From Albifimbria verrucaria (Eukaryota; Ascomycota; Sordariomycetes; Hypocreales; Stachybotryaceae): a stretch of 64,000 nt of DNA. Below are positions 22,669 to 34,841 of the stretch, piece by piece (position 1 is the first letter of the stretch; each line of letters begins with the position of its first letter). Made by a program: the position numbers and the translations under genes. The stretch is from positions 620,001-684,000 of the forward strand of contig JAHREC010000007.1 in the NCBI GenBank assembly GCA_020081605.1, written 5' to 3'. The notes beneath the pieces are model-generated. The model made no database searches. It was not told where the DNA came from and saw nothing but the letters and a program-made list of their open reading frames with translations.

Positions 22669-23097
22669 CCAAACCAATGCTGTTAGAGGTACTAGGTTTG
22701 ACGCACGATGCAAACCTTTTGCGTTGCTCTTGTAAATGAAAAAACAGCGAGTATTTCCGCTTGTTGACTTTTGACGACTGGACGACGCGGACGAGAAGAC
22801 AGAAGCACTAGAGATTGCAGATTGAGACTCGGCATTCAGTCCGAATCAATTCACCGTCTCTAGAGTTTCCATGGGATTAAAACCAATTTCTGCTGGAACA
22901 TGATTGAGGTATCGCAATTATAAACGTGGGAAATATTAATGGATGTTACGCAGCGAGTGCAGTGAATGAGGCGAGGGAGTTCATATGGTCTTCTAATTCA
23001 GGTGGGATATGTACAAATACGCTATGTCATAAAATATACTGAGAAATATTTACGTCCCATCCGACTCATCGGTTTCAAGGCTCTAATAACTTTCGGA
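22669..23097. other. Convergent intergenic region
   Basis: 3' flanks of the membrane protein and the carboxypeptidase. Nothing further seen. Confidence 0.5.
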
Positions 23098-24511
23098 TCA
23101 GAAGACTGAAAACAGGTACTCCATACCTGCCCAGTTCTCCTCTCCTGACGGCACAATATTCGAGGGGGAATCACGAAGCCGTTGCCGCTACTCACGGGTC
23201 TCAACTCGAATCCCTAAGCCAGTTCCGCGCTGGCAATATCGTATGCCCAGTCCATGCTGCCGCCTGCTGCTTGGTAAATGGTCTTGCAGGTAGGACCGTA
23301 CTGGAAGCGCAGCCCGTTGACGGCGCGGATTGCCTCGGCCACGCCACCTGCAAGCTCCATTTGCTTGTCGATGTTAGCTGCCTCAGCATTGCAGTCGTAA
23401 CCGTATGGTAGCAGAATGAGCTGGCCAAAGGAATGCCAATCAATGAAAAGCTTGATGCCCGTTGATTCGGCGATAGACATTGTGTGATTGGTCAAGACAG
23501 CCATCTCGGGAGTGTCGCCAGGAGCTTCACCACGGTATGTCTCGGAGCAAGCGTCGGGAGAAGAGCCGCCAGGAATGTCCCACTGATGAGGCCAATTGCG
23601 GTTGATATCAGTGCCAACACAGTTCTTGCCACTGCGCTCCTGACGGTTCTTACGCCACATACGATCCTCGGTGTTGGTGTAGACGAAGCCTTGATTTGTC
23701 GTTAGAATCAGTCAATCAACTGAAGAATGCTCGACTTACCATCAGGGTTGACGATGGGGAGGATGTAAAAGTCGTGATTGTCTAGGGTGCTGGCAGGAAC
23801 AGCGCTGCTGTTTTGGTAGCCCTCGACAAGCTTGTATGCCATGTACTCAACCGTCTAATCATGTTGTTAAAACCAGGGCTTCATTCAATTGAGATCAAAA
23901 CATACCACTCCGGTAATCCATTCGCGAGCATGAACGTTTCCGTGCCAGATGATGGCAGGATGCGCACCTGGGCCATCCTTGCCCCAGATATGGATGCCCT
24001 GAATGGGACGTCCCTCCAGAGAGTTTCCGGCGACGAAAAGCTCTGAATTCTCTGCAAAGCTGGCTTGCAGGTCTGTCAAGAATTGCCCATGCTCCTCGAA
24101 CGAGCGATAAGAGTCGAAATATGACAGGTCAGGAGAGCCCCAACATCACGGGACTTTTTCGAGGCTGCTTCATCATTAGCTGTTTGTCATCATCGTTTAG
24201 CGTGTCTACTAACCATAATATGGCTTGGATACCGACTCGACAGTGAAATCAGCACCCAGATCCTCCGTGATGACTTTAGCATCAAGGCCTAACGCATTGA
24301 AGTCGTTCAGGCTGTCAGGTGCAATAGCAACATCGAATGTCTTGTGATTGTGCTCGCAGCCTAGGGAAATATGGCTCAAGCGTTCCAAGGCGCTCCGTAC
24401 ACCATTGTAGTCATCGTGACTCTCGATGTGGAAAGCCTTGTAGCCGTCGTAGGAGACCTTGGCAGCGACGAGAGGAAGCGCGATACTGAGTGCGGCGAAT
24501 GCGGACCTCAT
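23098..24511 (-). CDS. Secreted zinc carboxypeptidase, family M14A
   Basis: Secreted metallopeptidase removing C-terminal residues. The start at 24511 gives a signal peptide (MRSAFAALSIALPLVAAK), then a propeptide (YDGYKAFHIESHDDYN), then the catalytic domain. Zinc ligands are visible in HGNVHAREW (HxxE) and IDWHSFGQL (His); substrate-binding Asn-Arg in DINRNWPHQWD; the catalytic Glu in GFELRPVSSGNGF. Introns are at 24165-24213, 23855-23905, 23690-23739, all with GT..AG and branch-like sites. Frame breaks occur near 24135 and 23160 in short runs. A TAG codon at 23214-23216 sits just before the catalytic GFELRP segment, in frame; this is a substitution-type lesion, not a deletion, and would remove the catalytic Glu if real. 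Confidence 0.85.
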
Positions 24512-26041
24512 GATGCTGAATGAATTCGAAACAGCAAAACAAAGAACCAAACCTGGGGAAGGACGGGGATGGTGGAAAGCGGATTGTTGATGAAGCGAGC
24601 CAGCTTAACATTTATAGCCGCCAGCGAGCTACCTTCGGCTCGTCGCCGCCGCGTCACTTGGACGGCTCCAGTAAGCAACAGGAAAAAGATCACCGTCATC
24701 AGCCAACACCTGCTAGACTCGTAAGGTTATCGGCAACGCCCCGTTAATTGTGGACAGGGAAACGCGGTTAATGCCGATCTTTAGAAAGCTGCCCCTTTCG
24801 GGTGGCCACGACCTTCTCCATTTGGAGCAAGCCCCAGAACTTCGCTCATGCCGAGGTTTTGCGTAGATTCAACGGAAAGCGGGCCCTGGAATTAGTGAAA
24901 CTATAACAAGGCCTATATAAGCCATCGTTGGTTGAGAGCGGTGATTCGTTCCATGCCGGGCTTTGTTAGTGGGCACTGGAATGCCTTGAGGCCCCAATTG
25001 GATAATGGTTACGACGAGTCATGAAGAAACTTTGGGCGATAGTTGAACGAATTTTCAACAACCACAATCCAGCTCGGGCAAGCCGCATTTCTAGAAGGCA
25101 TTGCACTCTAAACAGTGGAATCAGCATTCAATTAATTAATTAAATAACCCTTTTGTTCGTAGAAAAGAGAATAAAAAGAAAAAGAAAAAGAAAACCACAA
25201 TACAAAACGAGTGGAGGAGAGTGGCGAGAGTAGAAGCCAGTTTCGGTTGTTTTGTTGAGTTGACCAACCAACACAGTACATAATCACATATTTCGGTCGA
25301 GATTCCGCCTCGTCTAACCGATGCCCCATAATCTGGGGAAACTGTTTAGTAGCGCCAACCTTAACAAAGTTCAACCCAACGACGTATAGTTGCCTGTTAC
25401 TGACTCTGCTCCTTGACCCATCAGGATTTTTAGGGCTAATTTTGTTTCGTTATGTTTGTTAATTATTAGCGAAAGCTCATGCAGCTATAAGCAAATCATG
25501 CTACAGATTTTAGTGATAGGTTGGACGATCAAGCAAGGTATGTTCGAGGCCCTCGTAAGTACTATCCATGACCCGCGCAACTTTGCGTCACTGGGGCTCT
25601 GCTTTGATCCAAGTATGGCGCACTTCAACCAATGAAATCTATGTGTGCATGGTTTATTTTTAAACAGGGAGTTTTCTCTTTCTCCCCATTGAAGATATTT
25701 TACCTTGGTGACGTTAATTGCTGAGGAAGGTTATGACAAGGAATATCAAGACAACAGACTAGATGTCAGCCGAAGCTGTTGCCTGCATACAAATAATCCA
25801 GGTATGAACATGGTCCGATTAGGGTGATACTACTAATGGTATAGGATAAAATCTTTTCCTAGACAATAACCCAATGAATATATTTACCGAATCTCCATTG
25901 TTAACTCTGTTCCGTCCGCTCATTAGGAATGTGGGTGCGCCAAGCAGCGAATTTCCTGGAACGACAGGGAGGAGTAGGATGCTTCAACTTGGGCAATCTT
26001 GACTTTATTCCCCAATACAAACCAGGCTAAATTGCCGCACT
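24512..26041. other. Intergenic
   Basis: No gene. A short purine tract (25160-25195, AAAAAGAAAAAGAAAAAG) and an ATTAATTAATTAA stretch (about 25130) are present. TATATAAG at about 24912 has no clear gene downstream. Confidence 0.5.
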
Positions 26042-26806
26042 TCAATATCGGAGGAGGTCAATGACCACGTTGTTCCTGCTCTCTTCCGCCCACGATAAGG
26101 GCGTCCGTCCATTCACATCCACTGAATTTCGATCAACTTGACCACTATCAAGCAGCAGCTTAACTACTATACCAAACCCCTTCTCTGCTGCCCATGACAA
26201 AGCTGTTCGTCTATTTATATCTCTTGAATCCGGGTTGACTTTTTCATTATTAAGCAATAGCTCAATAACCCTATCAAAACCATTCCCTGCTGCCCATGAT
26301 AATGCTGTCCGCCCGCCTAGATCCTCTGGCTCAGGATTAGCGCCATTTGTGAGTAATGAATTTACGATGGCCTCATGGCCGCTTGCCGCAGTCCATAATA
26401 ATGGTGTCCAACCGCTGCTTGTTTCCGGCTCGGTATCAGCGCCCCTCTCGAGCAACAGTTGGACAACATTTGTATGGCCTCTCTTAGCAGCCCATGCTAA
26501 CGGCGTCCAATCTTCAAATTTGTCCTTGGACTCGATCTGGACATTCTTGTTTAGCAGTAGCTTTACGATAGCCTCATAACCATCCCGAGCGGCCAATAGC
26601 AGCGGCGTGCGGCCTGCCAGATCCTTCGACTCAGCATTAGCGTTCTTATCGAGCAGTAATTGAACAACGGCTTCTTGGTTCGCTAAAACGGCATATAGTA
26701 ATGGCGTCCAGCCGTCCTGGTTTTCGCACTCGATATAAGTACCTTGCTCTAGTAATTGCTGCACCAAAGGCTCATTTCCATCCTTGGCAGCTTCTATTAG
26801 TCGCAA
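26042..26806 (-). CDS. Ankyrin-repeat protein
   Basis: Seven ankyrin repeats of about 33 residues, with the recurring units DGWTPLLYAVLANQEAVV, AGRTPLLLAARDGYEAIV, EDWTPLAWAAKRGHTNVV, SGWTPLLWTAASGHEAIV, GGRTALSWAAGNGFDRVI, RRTALSWAAEKGFGIVV and NGRTPLSWAEESRNNVV. The repeats act as protein-binding scaffolds. The frame remains open upstream to about 26895 with one more half-repeat (GHKAIIQLLLRE), so the gene is probably the C-terminal part of a larger protein whose N-terminal domain is missing or broken. Ankyrin repeats are often appended to NACHT or phosphorylase domains in fungi; none is visible here. Confidence 0.75.
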   Translation of the reverse strand: MRLIEAAKDGNEPLVQQLLEQGTYIECENQDGWTPLLYAVLANQEAVVQLLLDKNANAESKDLAGRTPLLLAARDGYEAIVKLLLNKNVQIESKDKFEDWTPLAWAAKRGHTNVVQLLLERGADTEPETSSGWTPLLWTAASGHEAIVNSLLTNGANPEPEDLGGRTALSWAAGNGFDRVIELLLNNEKVNPDSRDINRRTALSWAAEKGFGIVVKLLLDSGQVDRNSVDVNGRTPLSWAEESRNNVVIDLLRY

Positions 26807-27312
26807 CTGATTTTCGCGACTATCCTTGGATTGGGTATTAGTACACTCCCGAAGAAGCAGCTGGATAATGGCCTTATGCCCGTTAGCGGACCGTCGACAA
26901 CATTGATTCCCCTCCTAGAGAGTATATCTGCAAGGGAAGTTATTCCAGTGCACTTGCCACTCGCATTTCTCATAACACCTTCTGTCAGAATACTATGTCT
27001 GACATCATCATCACGTTTTTCAAGATTGGGTTAGGAATCTTCGGGTGCATAAAAGCAGAAGTAGTTGAGCTTTCCGTCCGTCGAGAAGTCTTACAGACTG
27101 AATGAATGAAGTGCAAACATCATACCAATGTCTGTGTCTAGGTGGCACGTGCCATTGGAGGCGTATACTCTGATTATTTAATGCAAAAGTTTTAGGACAA
27201 AGCAAACTTTGAGCATACATATTATCCAACAAGTTGAGCATGATTGCACCTAAATTGTGCTGTACACCAACCATGATTGTAGGCTGTATAGCTCTTCAAA
27301 TAATGTTCTTGG

Positions 27313-28155
27313 CTAATTGCTGCCTTTTCGCAGAAAGTCTTCGACCAAGTTATTGAACTTATCCGGATTCTGCCAGAACATGAAATGGCTTCCACCCTCG
27401 TCTGCTCCAAATGTATAGACTGCGGCTCGTGGCATTTGAGTGGCCAGCCACTTGACGCCAGCAGCAGGAAGTACGCTTGCTTCAGCAGCAATGACAAGGA
27501 CAGGAATGTCAATACGTGGTAAAACATCGCGCCAGTCATTTGCCGCATGATCTAGCAGTAGAGTAGCCGCATCCGTATCACTCATTTTCTGGTTCTCTTG
27601 GGAAATCCATTCCATCTCAGTTGCCTCAACAGTACCAGTAAACATGCTTTGCAGCAAAGGAGGCCCGTGTGCTCCAATGTTATCCACAATTGCATAAATG
27701 CCCTCGGGTGAAAATATGGCCGCTACTGTATTCGCTTGCTCGGCTGTCCAGGTGGGATGCGCAATCATACATGCGGATTGGTCGACCAAGACGATGCTCC
27801 TTATGTGTTGGCGACCTTCTGATGGAAACATATCCCATAAGGCCCAGACAACAGAGCAGGCCATTGAATGTGCTACTATATGGACATCTTTCAGCTTGAG
27901 CTGCCGCAGTAGCTCCAGCAGATCAACTGCAAGGGAATTGATGCGTAGGCCATATCCTGTCTTGTCTGACTCGCCATGACTTCTGTGGTCGTACGTTGTG
28001 ACGTGGAAACCAGCAGCGGTGAAATGTGCTACTTGCTTCTTCCAAAGGGCCGCAGTCTGGCGCCACCCGGGAATGAATAGAAGCTCCGGGCCATCTTCAT
28101 CGCCTGTTTGGGCATATTGAAGATTAATACCATCACGTGTTTTTATTGATCCCAT
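27313..28155 (-). CDS. Alpha/beta hydrolase
   Basis: Intact 280-residue alpha/beta-hydrolase fold protein without introns or frame breaks. Family landmarks: LLFIPGWRQTAALWKKQV (oxyanion-side HG-like turn reads PGW), YDHRSHGESDK, nucleophile strand VHIVAHSMACSVVWAL, acid region IPVLVIAAEAS and histidine in GGSHFMFWQNPDKF. The nucleophile elbow is A-H-S-M-A rather than the usual G-x-S-x-G. It stands 1.6 kb from the reductase that starts the cluster, divergently arranged, but its promoter has no site matching the TRI6 consensus, so membership of the cluster is open. Could be an esterase acting on acyl groups or an unrelated hydrolase. Confidence 0.8.
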   Translation of the reverse strand: MGSIKTRDGINLQYAQTGDEDGPELLFIPGWRQTAALWKKQVAHFTAAGFHVTTYDHRSHGESDKTGYGLRINSLAVDLLELLRQLKLKDVHIVAHSMACSVVWALWDMFPSEGRQHIRSIVLVDQSACMIAHPTWTAEQANTVAAIFSPEGIYAIVDNIGAHGPPLLQSMFTGTVEATEMEWISQENQKMSDTDAATLLLDHAANDWRDVLPRIDIPVLVIAAEASVLPAAGVKWLATQMPRAAVYTFGADEGGSHFMFWQNPDKFNNLVEDFLRKGSN

Positions 28156-29776
28156 GGTAAATGATATGTGTGCTCTTTGTGTATGGCTCTTAGGGGTGGC
28201 AGGGTGTCTTGATTGTCAGCGTTAGAGCACAGAAGGTAGGCTCTGTCAATTGCACAACGAATTTGGATGCAGGCTTTTCGAGAACTCGCGTTCCCTGATA
28301 ATTTATAGTCTCCATAGTTGCTTATTTGATTAATAATTCGGATCCGTGATCATCATGTTGAGCTGGTTGTTCAAGCCCCTTTAGCAATCGGCAACTTTCC
28401 CAAACCAGGTAACCATACGCGCTTGGGATATTACATGCCTCCACAATCTTACCCTACTTTGCGTTGTTCTTTTGGCAGCGAAACGCTTATCTTTTCTAGT
28501 TTCAAGGTCAGCATAGAACCCACTTGTGGGTATTTGCTTGAGTAATTACACGCGCGGCTTCAGAGCCTAGGATTTAAAGCCTGGCAATGATAGGTCGCAC
28601 GACACATTCCTCTAGCATATGGTAAGTCGCCATTTAGTTCTTGGTAACGATCTCGCGAGAAAATAAAAATGATTTTATCGGCTTTTCATTTACTGTGCTT
28701 TCCAAACCAGAGAGCTGCTACTTAATTCCGATCAAGTTTCTTTCAAGCTTTGAAGGGTGGGTTTGGTCCCGTTGGAGCTCACAAGCTCGAAGAACTGGTT
28801 TCGGATGCTAGTCTTGGCATGTTACAACACTGTAGCTAACAATCTTATGTTCGACTATCTCTGTTGGTCCAGATGCTTTGATTTGAAGATGAATATTTAA
28901 GTTGGCAGATCGTGGTTGCATTCAGGGATGGCCCTGTCCTATCATCATAACTACATGGGTTTTCTCAATGTATCGAAGGCTTAGTACTTCGTTCATTTCA
29001 TAATGAACTATGGTAAGGACCGTCCTGCTGAGCATAACCCACGCTTCAAATGATGCTCAAGAGATGGAGGGATCCGGATCAAAGTCCATTTGATGGTGAA
29101 CTATTGGATGCACATACGTCGAATCGGTAGACGCCATTGGATTTATTGGCCGGGCTAGGGCTTCAGCTGCTGCAGTCGTGATTTCTAAGTATATATGGTA
29201 TTGTAATGGATGACAAGCACTGAACAGGGCTACATTATGCAGTTATGAAGATACTTGGGATTATGAGAAAGGAACTTCTGAAGGAAGAAAACGATGAAAA
29301 ACGCATTCTTAACAAGCTATGATCATGCTTGAAGCATATGAAACAGTCAGAATATGGCATTAATATATCCCAGTAGTGTTGGGAGAACACAGGATCAGGA
29401 TCTTTGCGAAGTAATTTCACTCTGCCCAATCACAAGCTTTGAACTCGTTCCCTGTTGCATACTATGCTTGCTAATGGATTAAGATGCAAGTACGATTTGG
29501 GCCTTAGTTCAGTTTCTCAATTTTGGTCTATCCCTTCGGAGCATCGTGGCTGACGTGATGTCGGCACAACTGTGTGTCCGTTGCCAACAAACCCTCCGAA
29601 CGAACGACAATAAAAGGCTGGATTAGAAGATCTCAATCAATATACACAAGAAACTTCATCACGGGGTTTAAGAACCTTTCGCTACGTATTAGTCTTTATT
29701 TCATACCTCAGTTAAATATTATCTGTCTTGATACGAGGGACCCGGAGTGTCTAAGCAGCTTCAAAGCAAGTTCAAT
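28156..29776. promoter_or_regulatory. Divergent region hydrolase/SDR, one TRI6-like site
   Basis: No gene in 1.6 kb. Upstream of the reductase, GGCCTTA at 29500-29506 is a reverse-strand TAAGGCC, matching the TRI6 consensus YNAGGCC. A single site can occur by chance. Confidence 0.35.
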
Positions 29777-30643
29777 ATGTCTTCGAAAAGAAGCATTCTG
29801 ATAACAGGCTGTTCTGATGGCGGGCTTGGCTGTGCATTGGCCCTTGCTATGCATAAGGCTGGGTGGTTTGTTATCGCATCAGCTCGCGATACTAGCCGAC
29901 TGAAAGAAACTACCGCAGCAGGCATCAAAGCAGTGCAACTAGACATCACTTCCAAAGACTCGATCGATGCGTGCGCCAAGGCGGTCCAAGAATTGACCGG
30001 TGGTGAACTTAATGCTTTGCTGAACAATGCAGGTGGCGGATACAACATGCCATTCGTGGACTTGGACGTCCACCAGGTGCGCCAACTATTTGAGCTCAAC
30101 ACTTTCTCGCTTGTTCCTTTGGTGCATACATTTCTACCACTCCTGCAGAAGTCAAAAACTGGAGGGTTCATCATCAATAATACATCCATTGCGAGCAGGA
30201 TTAATCTCCTTTTCAGTCAGCATACAATGCTTCTAAGGCTGCCAGTGCTGCCTTCACCGAAGGCCTGAGACTTGAACTGGCACCCTTCAATATCCGAGTC
30301 GTTGAGTTGGTCACTGGATCGATCAAAACCAACTTCTTCCAGAATGTTGCCGAGAAAACATTACCCCCGGCTCAATCTATAGCATCGCTGCAGAGCCGAT
30401 TGAGAGATACATGGGTGGCGCGATGAATGCGAAAGATGGGTCAGATCCCAATCATTGGGCCGAACGAGTCGCGGCGCTTTTGTCCTCCCAAAAGCCCCTC
30501 ACCAGGTTTGGCTTGGTCGACATGCATCCGAAGCGAGACTTTCGAGGCTACTACCTACTGGATGGCTTGATGGGGTGATGGAGTCAATGGCTGGTTTAGA
30601 TGTGCTTAGGAAGCGCATTCAAGAGGCCGGAAACCCAAACTAA
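29777..30643 (+). CDS. Short-chain dehydrogenase/reductase
   Basis: NAD(P)H-dependent SDR of about 288 residues, similar in layout to AYR1-type fungal reductases. Visible: cofactor motif TGCSDGGLG near residue 10, LDIT, NNAGGG, catalytic Ser in NNTSIAS, and YNASK active-site motif. The C-terminal segment PHQVWLGRHASEARLSRLLP and WLDGVMESMAGLD is the usual end of this group. The start at 29777 precedes the Rossmann motif directly. Frame breaks lie near 30213, 30371 and 30497, each consistent with one missing base. It is the leftmost gene with a TRI6-like site; a role in reducing a keto group of a cluster intermediate is inference. Confidence 0.8.
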
Positions 30644-31227
30644 TTATGGCCACTGATGCGGTACACAAGAAGCAATGGTTTTCAGTTGGGATCTTCGACT
30701 CTTTTAATTGATATTAAGGCTGCATTTATGATTAATCACAAGGTAGCTTCTAACTTGTCCTTTGCTCAAGCCTAGTGTCATTGTGGATAGAGAACATTCG
30801 TTATTGCTAGATTCCCATGGATTACTTACCAATGGTTTCTAATGTTTGAAGACTAGCAGAAATATATGACCTGAGACTTATCTGAATTCTTATTGACTCG
30901 TATCTTTTGGCTAAAAAGCAAATACAGCTCAGCTATTATTAGAGCTTCCTCAATTCACACGTGTTCCTGCTAGTGCTCTAGATGCAACAACCCCTGATCA
31001 TAAATTAGTGAAAAGATACCGCCTGAGTATTTGCTTTATAAGGTCTCCTGGACGTACAAGAAAATAATTTTCAAGAAGTTGACTCATAGCTGTTTGTGAC
31101 TACAGGCAGCGCACTGCAGATGATCTTTCACCTTCGTTTGGAGATGACTAGTGAAACATGACTTTAAGCAGGATTTAATTTTTCAATTACCTAGATCAGC
31201 TCTCTAAGACGTTCGAGATTAATCTAT
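30644..31227. other. Convergent intergenic region
   Basis: AT-rich 3' flanks of the reductase and the P450. Nothing further seen. Confidence 0.5.
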
Positions 31228-33129
31228 TTAAGTACTCTTCACTCGCCTGAACTCGATAGCTTTGGTTGGGTCTGGTATACTACTGATACCAACGCTAACG
31301 TTGTTGTACCGCTCAGTGGCGCCGCCTGGCATCCGAATGTCATATTCCAAGAGGATGTGGGCAAGCATGTGCTTGATCTGATTTGCTGCAAAGAAGCGTC
31401 CAGGGCAGGCGTGACGTCCATAGCCGAATCCCATGAAGTCCTTCGTCACCGAGGCAAACTGATATTGCTCTGTGGTGTTATAGTTAAGCGGGTCGGGAGT
31501 GATACCGTTCCTGATGTTGTAAAAACGGTAGGGATCAAAAACCTGATTTTTTCAGCATAGTCCAACAAAAAGGCAATCACTTTGGGAACATACCTCGGGG
31601 TTGGGATAGAATTGAGGGTCGAAACAATTCCCGCTAGAGATGACTGGATCATGGCACCTGCAGGAATTTTCGTTCCGTCTTGCAGCTGTACCGGTTGTTC
31701 AACCAATCGACTGAAACGGGCTGATACGTAATTTCAGTTAGCCAGGAACTGCAGTTCAAGATTTTAGTCGTTAGGGTGCCTCTTACCAGGACCAATAGGG
31801 TTCAATCTCTGTGACTCCTTCATCACACTGTCTAATAGTTTCATGTTGAAAAGAGCCGTCGTCGACATTTCGCCGTTGTGCTCTTTCAGGACATTTCTGA
31901 CCTCGGCTCGGAGCTCTTCAACCAGCTCTGGTCGAATGACGAGATCGTGGAGACTGTCGAGAAGGGGTCAGTTCAGGTTCATATGAGTATTTTGTAATAG
32001 AAACAACGCACAGGTAAGATACTGTAAGTGTGGTGGTCTGGATAGAGGCAAAACTAAGGTCAAGTTGAACCTCGCAAAGTTCCTTGTCGTTCAGTTTGGC
32101 TTCGTCAGCTTCGTTGATCATCCACTGCATACAATCGTTGGATGTCTCTTTTCCAGCAGCCATATTCTTTCGCCTCTCTTGAATAATAGGGATCAAGTAC
32201 TCCTCAGTGCCATGTCTGGCCTTCTGAAGATCCTTCAACTCCTTGATGAAAAATTGGCCAAACCATCGTGTCCAAGGTTTCCACTCCTTGACTCGAGAGA
32301 TACTCATGAATAGGGCGTTGGCATAGTCGACAGTAAGCTGAATAAGTTTCTCATCACGGCAATGCTCTGGCCCAAAGAAAACACTACCAGAGGTGATAGC
32401 CACGATTTTTAGCAGCTTTGAGTAGATAGCAATCGATGTCCAGTCAGAGCAATCCCCGAATTCGGCAGGGAGAGTTTTCGTGATCTCATTGCCTAGACGT
32501 TCGTTGATCCTGTCTAGCTCGCAAGTCAGATTTTCGCACTGGCATCGTCGAGTGTGTAATACGCACTCAGTCTGTGTGTCAAACCGCCTCGTACTACGAG
32601 GTTGAGGAAACCCAGCAACTTTTGATTGCCTACTCCGGTGTACCGGCCATGGTGGTCCTACAAATGTAATTTTTCTTAGCATCTCGGTTCCAATTTGCGC
32701 GGATTACAAGTAAACCGACCTGATAGAGAGCTTTTGTTGTGTTGATAATATTGTCTGGTTGACGTCGAAGGTAGTCAAGCGAGCTGTGTGGCACAATGAC
32801 CTTTTCACCTAACAGATTTGTTAGAACAAAAATTATCGTGAAAAGGAATTACATTATGCGCCATGTACCATTCTCTGTCATTAATCGGAATGCCTTCTCT
32901 CCGAACAACTTGTAGCCTTTTTGTAGGCCTCCGTAGGGTTGGCCAAGAACGCTTTCCTTCGCTTATCGGGACTACCGAGATCTTCATCAAGTGCAGGAAT
33001 GTGCTGAATCAGGTTCCAATCCGAGAGCTTTGATGATATGTGGACGGCTAGAATGATAGCCGAGACACATAGCAGGAGCGGGCCGCGAGTAGCGACCAAA
33101 GTCAAGAACTGGTCCATAGCTTTCTGCAA
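31228..33129 (-). CDS. Cytochrome P450 (CYP68/CYP503-like)
   Basis: ER-anchored monooxygenase. The N-terminus (MDQFLTLVATRGPLLLCVSA) is a membrane anchor; a start at 33117 or 33129 is possible. Then LDEDLGSPDKRRKAFLANP, the I-helix region (SFASIQTTTLTVSYL), and the heme loop GFGYGRHACPGRFFAANQIK, with the absolutely conserved Cys. The C-terminus ends AIEFRRVKST. Several introns are present (about 32775-32830, 31590-31560 and 31960-32020) and there are frame breaks near 32930, 32500-32690 and 31640, so the exact exon set is uncertain. The heme region resembles the fungal group that includes ent-kaurene oxidase and TRI1-type (CYP68) enzymes. Its promoter carries three TRI6-like sites. Confidence 0.75.
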
Positions 33130-34841
33130 TTCTCAAAGACAGGGGCGTGGATGTACCACCCGAGGAAATATAGACAAGTTGTAAAACGCTGAATCCTACA
33201 GGTGAGCGAGAACTTTTCTTGGCTATATATCTCCTGAGCACAGGGAACCGCATAGAACCTTTACAGAAGGCCCACAATACATCAGGAGCATCCTCAAGAT
33301 TTGTTTAGGAAAGTATCCAACCAGCCATGGCGTGTATGCAAGCTTCGTGGTTAGGCCTATTACAAACAGCTACGTTGCAAACATCTCGCTGCGACCCAAC
33401 ATTAGGCCCTGGGAAGCTGTTTGACGTAACAAGTGTACCAAAACCCTGGTTCACAGGTAAATTATGTCTTCACATGCCCCGGAGACATTACCTCTCCGTT
33501 CCCCGCGCTGAAGTCAGGAGTTCAACGCCAGCAATCCCCCACGCCGGGCGGATTGTTCCGATTCGACAAGCATTAAAGCCGATTCACAGCTGGCAGCAAC
33601 AACAAGGAATATACTTTCAGACAGACAATGGTGCTTCTCAGTTAGCTTCTGGTCAGGATGGCCTGAAAGTTCCACCTGCAATGTTCCCAATGAATGCTAC
33701 TTGAGATCGGCGCTAAAGAACTAGCAGCTTGTGCAGCTTGTGCAGCTTTTAAATTAACCATCCCGAAAATAGTCATACTGCTGTCAAGCTCTGTAAAAAC
33801 AGGCCACCGAGGTGGGTCCTTGCTCCTAGAAGCCGAGGAGCGAATACCTAGGACCATTCTATAGTACAGGGGAACAAAGAACAACCAATGCGTTGTTTTG
33901 GCACAGGAAACGATAGGAGATCCTAGTGTACTATTTCTGCAATCTCAAGAAAGACCAGGAAATACGATCCTAAGCACCCAGCTAATGCGAAACACCATCA
34001 CTGTGAACAATGAGTTTATGCTTTTCTGAGAAGCATGGCTTCGAATACTGTGGAAACTTTCAGGCCGTCCCCATCATAGCCCGTGGCGCGGTGTGAGCGG
34101 GTACTGTATCGTCGCAACTGCATAGTGCGCCGCGCGATAGATCATTTGGACCTACTATGCTCCGCAGTTGGTGGGGAAAGACAAACTAGGATGGAGCGCT
34201 GAAGATCCCTAGCACGGGATAGTAACTTACTATTCAGATAACCCTTGCAACCCTTGCTGGAGAGGTTGCATTCGGGTCATGCGGGATTTATCCCCATGCA
34301 ATTCAGACCGGAAATGTTTGCGATGTGACCCTGGCCAAAACCTCGGCAGATAGAACTTCCTTGGTAGCGCGTATTCAACCCGAATGGGCTACTTATGTAA
34401 AACTGCCGGGTCAATCGCTGGAATGAGTATGGATTTCATTACTGAAACCACTTGGTGTGGCTTAGTATGCGTCGAAACACTTATGCGTCTATGACGTACC
34501 CACTGCCTTTGTAATTAGACGTCTGCTACATAATGAATAAGGCGATCCATCGTGGGCCAGTTAAGGCCCTTCAACATCAGTAGTGAATTAAGGATTTCGC
34601 ATGACAAGACAAGACATCTGCCCGTAGTGAAGTCAACAGCGTGCGCGTCAATAAGACTCATATCTATCTCATAACACCTTTCGTGATGAACTGTCGTAAA
34701 CACCCACTCTTCCCATTTTTCCCATCTGAATCAGGAAAGCAGCATTATTGCTAGTACATATCCTGATATCTGCTGTACGCTTAGCTCCTGGTACTAGAAC
34801 CTGCCAAATTTGGCTCCAATATCTTCACTTAGACGCGTATC
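33130..34841. promoter_or_regulatory. Divergent promoter P450/AKR with TRI6-like sites
   Basis: 1.7 kb between two head-to-head genes. Matches to YNAGGCC: TTAGGCC at 33352-33358 and 33402-33408, reverse TCAGGCC at 33660-33666, TCAGGCC at 34060-34066 and TAAGGCC at 34562-34568. Five sites in 1.7 kb is about three times the chance rate for this degenerate heptamer. No open frame is convincing. Confidence 0.5.
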
